Shown piece by piece: positions 59,010 to 64,000 of a stretch of DNA of 64,000 bases. The stretch comes from Prostheceraeus crozeri (lineage: Eukaryota > Platyhelminthes > Polycladida > Euryleptidae): NCBI GenBank assembly GCA_907163375.1, contig CAJQUW010001730.1:124001-188000 (forward strand). Direction: 5' to 3'. How positions within the stretch are numbered: position 1 is the first letter of the stretch; every line of letters starts with the position of its first letter. The position numbers and the translations under genes are program-made. The notes below the pieces were generated by a model. It saw nothing but the letters and a program-made list of their open reading frames with translations, did no database searches and was not told where the DNA came from.

Positions 59010-60802
59010 CATAGAATTGAAAGATGTCAAAACCAGCCACTTTATATATTAAAATGAAAGATCACAAAGGAAGAGATGAATTCTATCCCTCGAAGTCTAT
59101 TGCCTCTGGCATTGGTAATCCTACTACTAAAGTTGATTGGCAATTAACTAAAATCTTTAGTCAACTGATTCAGTTTATTCACACTAATTTGAAAAATCTA
59201 TAAATTTCAATGACTATTGTCTTACAAATAGCGTTTTCGTATCCCTCGACGTTACGAATCTATACCCTAGCATTCCAATGCAGCATGGATTAGAAAAAGA
59301 GTTAGAATTCATGAAACTGTACTGGGAGGTTATTGAGACATTTAACTTCGAACAAAATGACATAATTACGTGCCTCAAATTTGTTAGCTATAACTAACTA
59401 ACTTATCCAGTATAACGATAAAACCTACCGTCAAATAAAAGGCTGTTCAGTAGCAGCCCACTTGTCTCCAGCATTCGCCATAATCTGTTTGTATCATATG
59501 CATGTAGAGCAGAAAGCCCTGACTATCCTCAGAGATGTCTACAATACAATCCCTACTTAATACGCTACGTATATCGACTGAAGTTTTCAACTCTATCTCT
59601 GATGACATTAAACTCACCGTCGAATACCTAATGAAAATTATCTCAATTTCTTAGATGCTAGTATAGGTATCCACAATAACCAGCTAGAGCACACGTGGTA
59701 TGCAAAAGATCATCATTCGGAGATATCTTTGCACAAAAGCAGCTGGATACCTAGTCACATAAAAAATCAAACCATTTGAAAAATAGTCAACACAATGACG
59801 TCAACCGCTGTTCAGATGAAGAAGAAGAAAATAAATCGTTGAGTCTAATAAAGGCTTTTAGCTTTTATAGAAGAAATAAATGGCTTTTCTAAAAAACGAC
59901 TATAACCGGAAACATAAGAATAAAAGAAAAAAGGATAATCAAAAGAATGTCAGATGCAAAGTCAATTACGTCAGCAACCGCTGTAATTAGAAAATTAAAA
60001 AAATTATCAAAACATTGCGACTTGCCAATTCAAATTGTCAATAAAACTGGGGCCGTATGCGGAGTCTCGAATTTAGATTAGACTTATCTAATTTCTGAGA
60101 TATTTGATCAATCTAACTGGTATTCAGAGAATGAAATGTGCGGTGATATTAGATTCGTTCAATCCAATATTGTTAGACAGCCATGGCGTTGTCTTATTTC
60201 AAGTGAGTAGCGTTTCTCAAGTGAGTAGTCGGAAAAGCTGTTCTTTCCGACCATTGCCGTCTACTGAATATCAGATCAATGACATCTTTGTCATGAAAAA
60301 GTCGTCAAATATCGATAGATTCGCTTTCTTATTGGTTGTTGTTGAGACACACATATGGATTTCCGTTCAGCCTAATTTAGAGAATTGGTGTCAACTATTG
60401 GCATTAGAAAGCAATTGTGAATACGAATTCGTAGACTAATCTAATATTGTAAAATCCAATCTAAATCATTAGATTAGATCATTCTATTTTCCTGAATACG
60501 GACCTACTTTGTCTAGTGTCACTAGTTTAAAAAAAAATCCTAGTAAAAACCCCAAAACTGTGCCCTTTGTTCCAAACGTCAAAAAAACTTCGTTTTCTCT
60601 GCTCGGTTTTTGGTGTATAAATTTTAGCTGTAATAAATGCCACGCGCTCTATGTCGGTCAAACTAACCGTCCTCTCATTGACAGATACAAAGAGCATCAA
60701 CGTGACATTAACAATAAGAACAAGAAGAATGCTCTTTGTGTGAACACTGAAATAAATTTCACTTGGATGATGACGTATTGTCCATTGATGACCTTACAAT
60801 AA
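59010..60802 (+). mobile_element. Penelope-like element fragment 2
   Basis: Reverse-transcriptase motifs appear in order but in changing frames: YPSKSIASGIGNPTTKVDWQ (about 59090), then VSLDVTNLYPSIP (about 59240), then further diverged sequence to about 60048. After a nested insertion (60049-60505) come the linker and a GIY-YIG endonuclease piece with SCNKCHALYVGQTNRPLIDRY and KEHQRDI, ending near 60802. It is more decayed than fragment 1 and belongs to a different subfamily. The two are adjacent and in the same orientation. Confidence 0.75.
60049..60505. mobile_element. Harbinger-like MITE nested in Penelope fragment 2
   Basis: The ends are short inverted repeats (GGGGCCGTATGC and inverse GAATACGGACCT) flanked by ACT (60046-60048, 60506-60508). 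The subterminal regions are rich in TAGATTAGA words on both sides. Its 457 bp contain an open frame of no recognised family. A 3-bp TSD suggests PIF/Harbinger. The Penelope linker resumes directly after it. Confidence 0.65.
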
Positions 60803-60816
60803 TCTACTGTACAAAG

Positions 60817-61762
60817 CACAGAATTAGACAGGTCGTCTCTTCTTCTGTTTGACTAAAAAGGAAACATTGGAACATGTAACGTTAATGAAGTGGCACAATC
60901 TGCTGACATAATACCATAGCAATCGAACAATGAGCAGCCAGTTCAACATTAAACACGCCAAATTGTGCGAAGTTTCAGTGACTGTTATCAACCGGATCAC
61001 ATAGCAAAGAGACACAGTCACAGAATTAGATTGTTTAATCGTATCACTTTGCTAGAAGTGCAAACTGATTCAAACAAATGGCACATGCAGGAACTTAATA
61101 AGTGGGCAAAAAGAAATTTTTAATACATTACAGAGATAGGAAAAATAGTCGTGCGTCGCTTGCGGATTGCTCTGAATTCCTTCAAAATGCTCCGATCGCC
61201 ACGATTCCTTCAGATTCGAGCAATTCAGATCATTCCGCAAAAGTTTTCTCGATGATGTTGGGTCCTCAGATCATTATTAAAAAAGTTAGCAGGCGCATGA
61301 AAAAGTCACAAACTTCTCTGTAGAACTTGACATCGTCTGTGTTTTGATAACAGTCACTGAAACTTTGCACATTGCTATGGTATTCAGTTTTCATTTACGT
61401 TATATGTTCGAAGAGACGACCTGTCTAATTCTGTGGACACAGTCGATGTCAAGTTTTACAGAGAAGTTTGTGAACGTTTTTTCATGCGCCTGCTAACTTT
61501 TTTAAAAATGATCGGAGGACCCAACATTATCGAGAAGACTTTTGCGCAATGATCTGAATTCTATGAATCTGAAGGAGTCGTGGCGATCGGAGCATTTTGA
61601 AGGAATTCAGAGCAATCCGCAAGCGACGCACGACTATTTTTCCTATCTCTGTAATGTATTAAAATTTCTTTTTGCCCACTTATTAAGTTCCTGCATGTGC
61701 CATCTGTTTGAATCAGTTTGCACTTCTATCAAAGTGATACGATTAAACAATCTAATTCTGTG
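60817..61762 (+). mobile_element. MITE (CACAGAATTAGA family), outer copy of a nest
   Basis: Left part 60817-61018 and right part 61436-61762 together form one copy in the same orientation as 5094-5618. Flanking octamers GTACAAAG (60809-60816) and GTAAAAAG (61763-61770) match at 7 of 8. It is split by another copy of itself. Confidence 0.85.
61019..61435 (-). mobile_element. MITE (CACAGAATTAGA family), inner copy of a nest
   Basis: Inverse orientation, 417 bp, bounded by CACAGAATTAGA and its inverse and flanked by perfect GACACAGT octamers (61011-61018, 61436-61443) that are sequence of the outer copy. It lacks about 100 bp found in the full-length copies, so it is an internally deleted but mobilised form. 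Confidence 0.9.
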
Positions 61763-61770
61763 GTAAAAAG

Positions 61771-64000
61771 TGTATATACTGTAGACAAGTGATAAGACTG
61801 TCGACTGTAGAATAAGCGAAGCTCGCCAGATCGACAGACTAGAGTCCATCATTAACCGTAAACATGAATTGCCGAATTTCTGACCTAGTGAAAGCACCTC
61901 GAGCTCATTACAGTTGACATTTAAGATATCACTTGAGATACTACACTTTCCCATCTTGAAGTGTCCGTGACACGAAGCGTCGTTGTTTTTGTTTTTATTT
62001 TCAAAATTTTTGCACCTCGGAAGGAAATATAAAGGAGAAGAGAAACATTGTTCTTGAATATACCAAGGATGCATTATGAAGACAGCTATGTATCAATCAT
62101 TTGTAATTTTCATATTTGAACTCATTGTATTATTCCAAGAAGACGGTCACATGTAGCCAGGTATTCATTTCATGATTTGGGAGAGAGCACGAACAGATTC
62201 AGTGAAAGAAATCTTACGGTTTACTGTGATCTTTAGGCATTTCTATTTAAACGGCAATCTTTCTATTTCATTCATAGGAGTCTTGCTGCATGGTGTTGCA
62301 ATGTCGAGTACAATCGATTTCAATTTTTTCTGAAGCACCATGAAGATGAGAGAAGATTAGCTTGCCATGAAGATGATCATCTACCATCTCTGATCATATG
62401 CTATCTCATGAGCTTGCAAGTACAGCCATGTTTCATCTGTATGATGTATTTTAGATATGATAATTTTCCTTGAAACGGCAATTTTCTACTCGATTAGGAA
62501 GTTTTATATCTGGGCTGCAAATCGTCATTGATTAGGATTAATTTAGGTCTGTTTTGTTTTCATTATGCTGTTGATATGACAAATTGCATTTGAAACGGGA
62601 AAGTTTCGTTTCATTTCGGAAAATTCTGCTGTTGGAATATCAGCGATGAACTCGAAGCGTCAATGTGGCGAACGGCAGTTGAAATGTCTATGAAACGGAT
62701 GGTTAGCTTCTTGAACACGGTCGCACATATACCCAAGTTTGGCAGTTTACTTACAGCCAAAACTAGGCCTATGCCGTAATTAGTAAGATAAAAATGACAT
62801 GCATGAATATAAGAGCAGTCTGATAGACATGCATTCCTTCTACACAATGCTAATTACATATTTTATTTAGTTACTTAACACATGACCTTAGACTTTTAAA
62901 AACTAAAACCATTGTGTCTTTGAGTCGTAGGCCTACCTAGGGATGCGAGGGACAAATGTCATCAAAGTTAGCATCAATATCAGCTACAGCACTCAAAGAG
63001 AAATGCAGTCTTTAGCGTATAGTCCAGAATTGTCCTCTCGAGTGAATGGTTACCTAGTCGAAATGCCTTAAAAAATGCCCTGACATGTATCTATTATCTA
63101 TTGTATTCATTATCCGTGTAAATGTTCAGTGCGACTGACTGTTGTGAACGATATTTGTGTGTTGCTAGCTACACCAAGCATTTTATTGATCATTCTTGCA
63201 TTATTTCACATGGAGAGCAACGAGGCCCTGGCAATAAAACATTAAAACCGCAAACTACTTAATTCTATCTCTATAAAAATAAATGGATCAAAAATATATA
63301 AAGAAGTAAAAAAAATTGGTAATTATAAAACCTAAATTCTAATAAATAATTCATAACAAGCAATTATATTTCTAAAAAAGGAAAAAGTAAAGGAAAGGGG
63401 AATCAAACGGAGCAAAAAGCGGAACTATACAGCATTTGGGTTAATAAAAGGATTCGTTTGATATACGTACAACACCTCGGAAATACAGAGTTGTAACAGA
63501 TTGCTGCGCAGCACATGAAATGACATACTAAAGGCCGCTTCTGTAGGTTGGCACTTTTGCTCACATACATGACGTGTGATAGGCTGGACGAAGGATGTTT
63601 GGTACGTGGTCGAGTTTTACCTAAGTCCAGCCATTGTGGCAGTGTTCGTTTCCCTTTCTTTTTTGTTTAGTTTGTTTTCAAGCACACCTGGTGAAAATAG
63701 AAATTAGGACTATGAAGGAATTTTGTTCAGAACCTCTAAACGGATCACACTCGTTGAAGCGGAGAACACGTCCGAAAATGCTATTACGCAATGGAATCAC
63801 AACATTGTGAGATTTGGTTGAAAACCAACTTTATTAGCAAATATGATAGCGTATTGCATCCGATGAGTCAATTCGTTCATCAACAAGAACAAGCAGTGTT
63901 ACGAAGATGTTTTTGATTCATTTAGAAATTTAGCAAGTTTTCCACATGCTGTGGCTTATAGGAATTTCAGCACAGAAGAAGCTTCTATTGTGCTACCAAA
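61771..64000. other. No gene recognised
   Basis: AT-rich, only chance-like open frames on either strand. No repeat end, RNA gene or splice-flanked exon supported. Confidence 0.45.

Noticed and set aside
1-64000. LTR retroelements, Polintons or endogenous viruses
   Set aside because: No capsid, integrase, protease or paired long terminal repeats of that kind were seen anywhere in the window.

Overview
This is an A+T-rich stretch of an animal nuclear genome, very probably a marine invertebrate. It has intron-bearing genes, AATAAA poly(A) signals, a mix of DNA transposons, a LINE and Penelope-like elements, and frequent short words such as TAGGCCTA and TACATGTA. The species cannot be read from the sequence. 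Apart from two small host genes, almost everything recognisable is transposon-derived.

Host genes. Two paralogous two-exon genes encode a 90-residue secreted peptide with eight mature cysteines. Gene A is on the minus strand (exon 1 near 13433-13438, exon 2 at 10796-11062). Gene B is on the plus strand (exon 1 near 23897-23902, exon 2 at 24439-24705). Each has a two-codon coding exon 1 (ATGAAG then a GT donor), and in both the TATA box starts 52 bases before the ATG. Gene A's intron is about four times longer than gene B's and holds transposon insertions. A possible last exon of another gene lies at 35246-35369.

0-16 kb: a foldback element with 76-bp tandem repeats in its arms occurs twice (582-1798 and 14128-15040) inside a duplicated segment that also carries a LINE endonuclease fragment. 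A broken DD41D mariner (3671-5074) and an 8-bp-TSD MITE (5094-5618) sit in a repeat whose paralogue at 22.9 kb is an empty site for both. A non-autonomous hAT-like element (7972-9452) has split an old Chapaev-type terminal repeat.

16-31 kb: a broken THAP/P-element transposase gene (17345-19943), inverted-repeat-rich repeats at 21.4-23.2 kb, peptide gene B, a LINE 3' end (25730-26365), a foldback at 28 kb and a TTAA-flanked piggyBac-like element with G-run hairpins (29439-30748).

31-53 kb: mostly anonymous AT-rich DNA with a piggyBac-like relic (40140-41143), a Mutator-like foldback with a transposase C-terminus (41649-42432), a nearly fully palindromic TA-flanked element (44596-45491), a broken Tc1 element (47128-48011) and a TA-flanked MITE (50384-50629).

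53-64 kb: a Chapaev-type transposon with 0.5-kb terminal inverted repeats, 4-bp TSDs and a RAG1-N-terminus-like cysteine protein (53669-56589), two Penelope-like fragments with GIY-YIG endonucleases, the second carrying a nested MITE (60049-60505), and an 8-bp-TSD MITE that has inserted into another copy of itself (60817-61762). The last 2 kb hold nothing I recognise.
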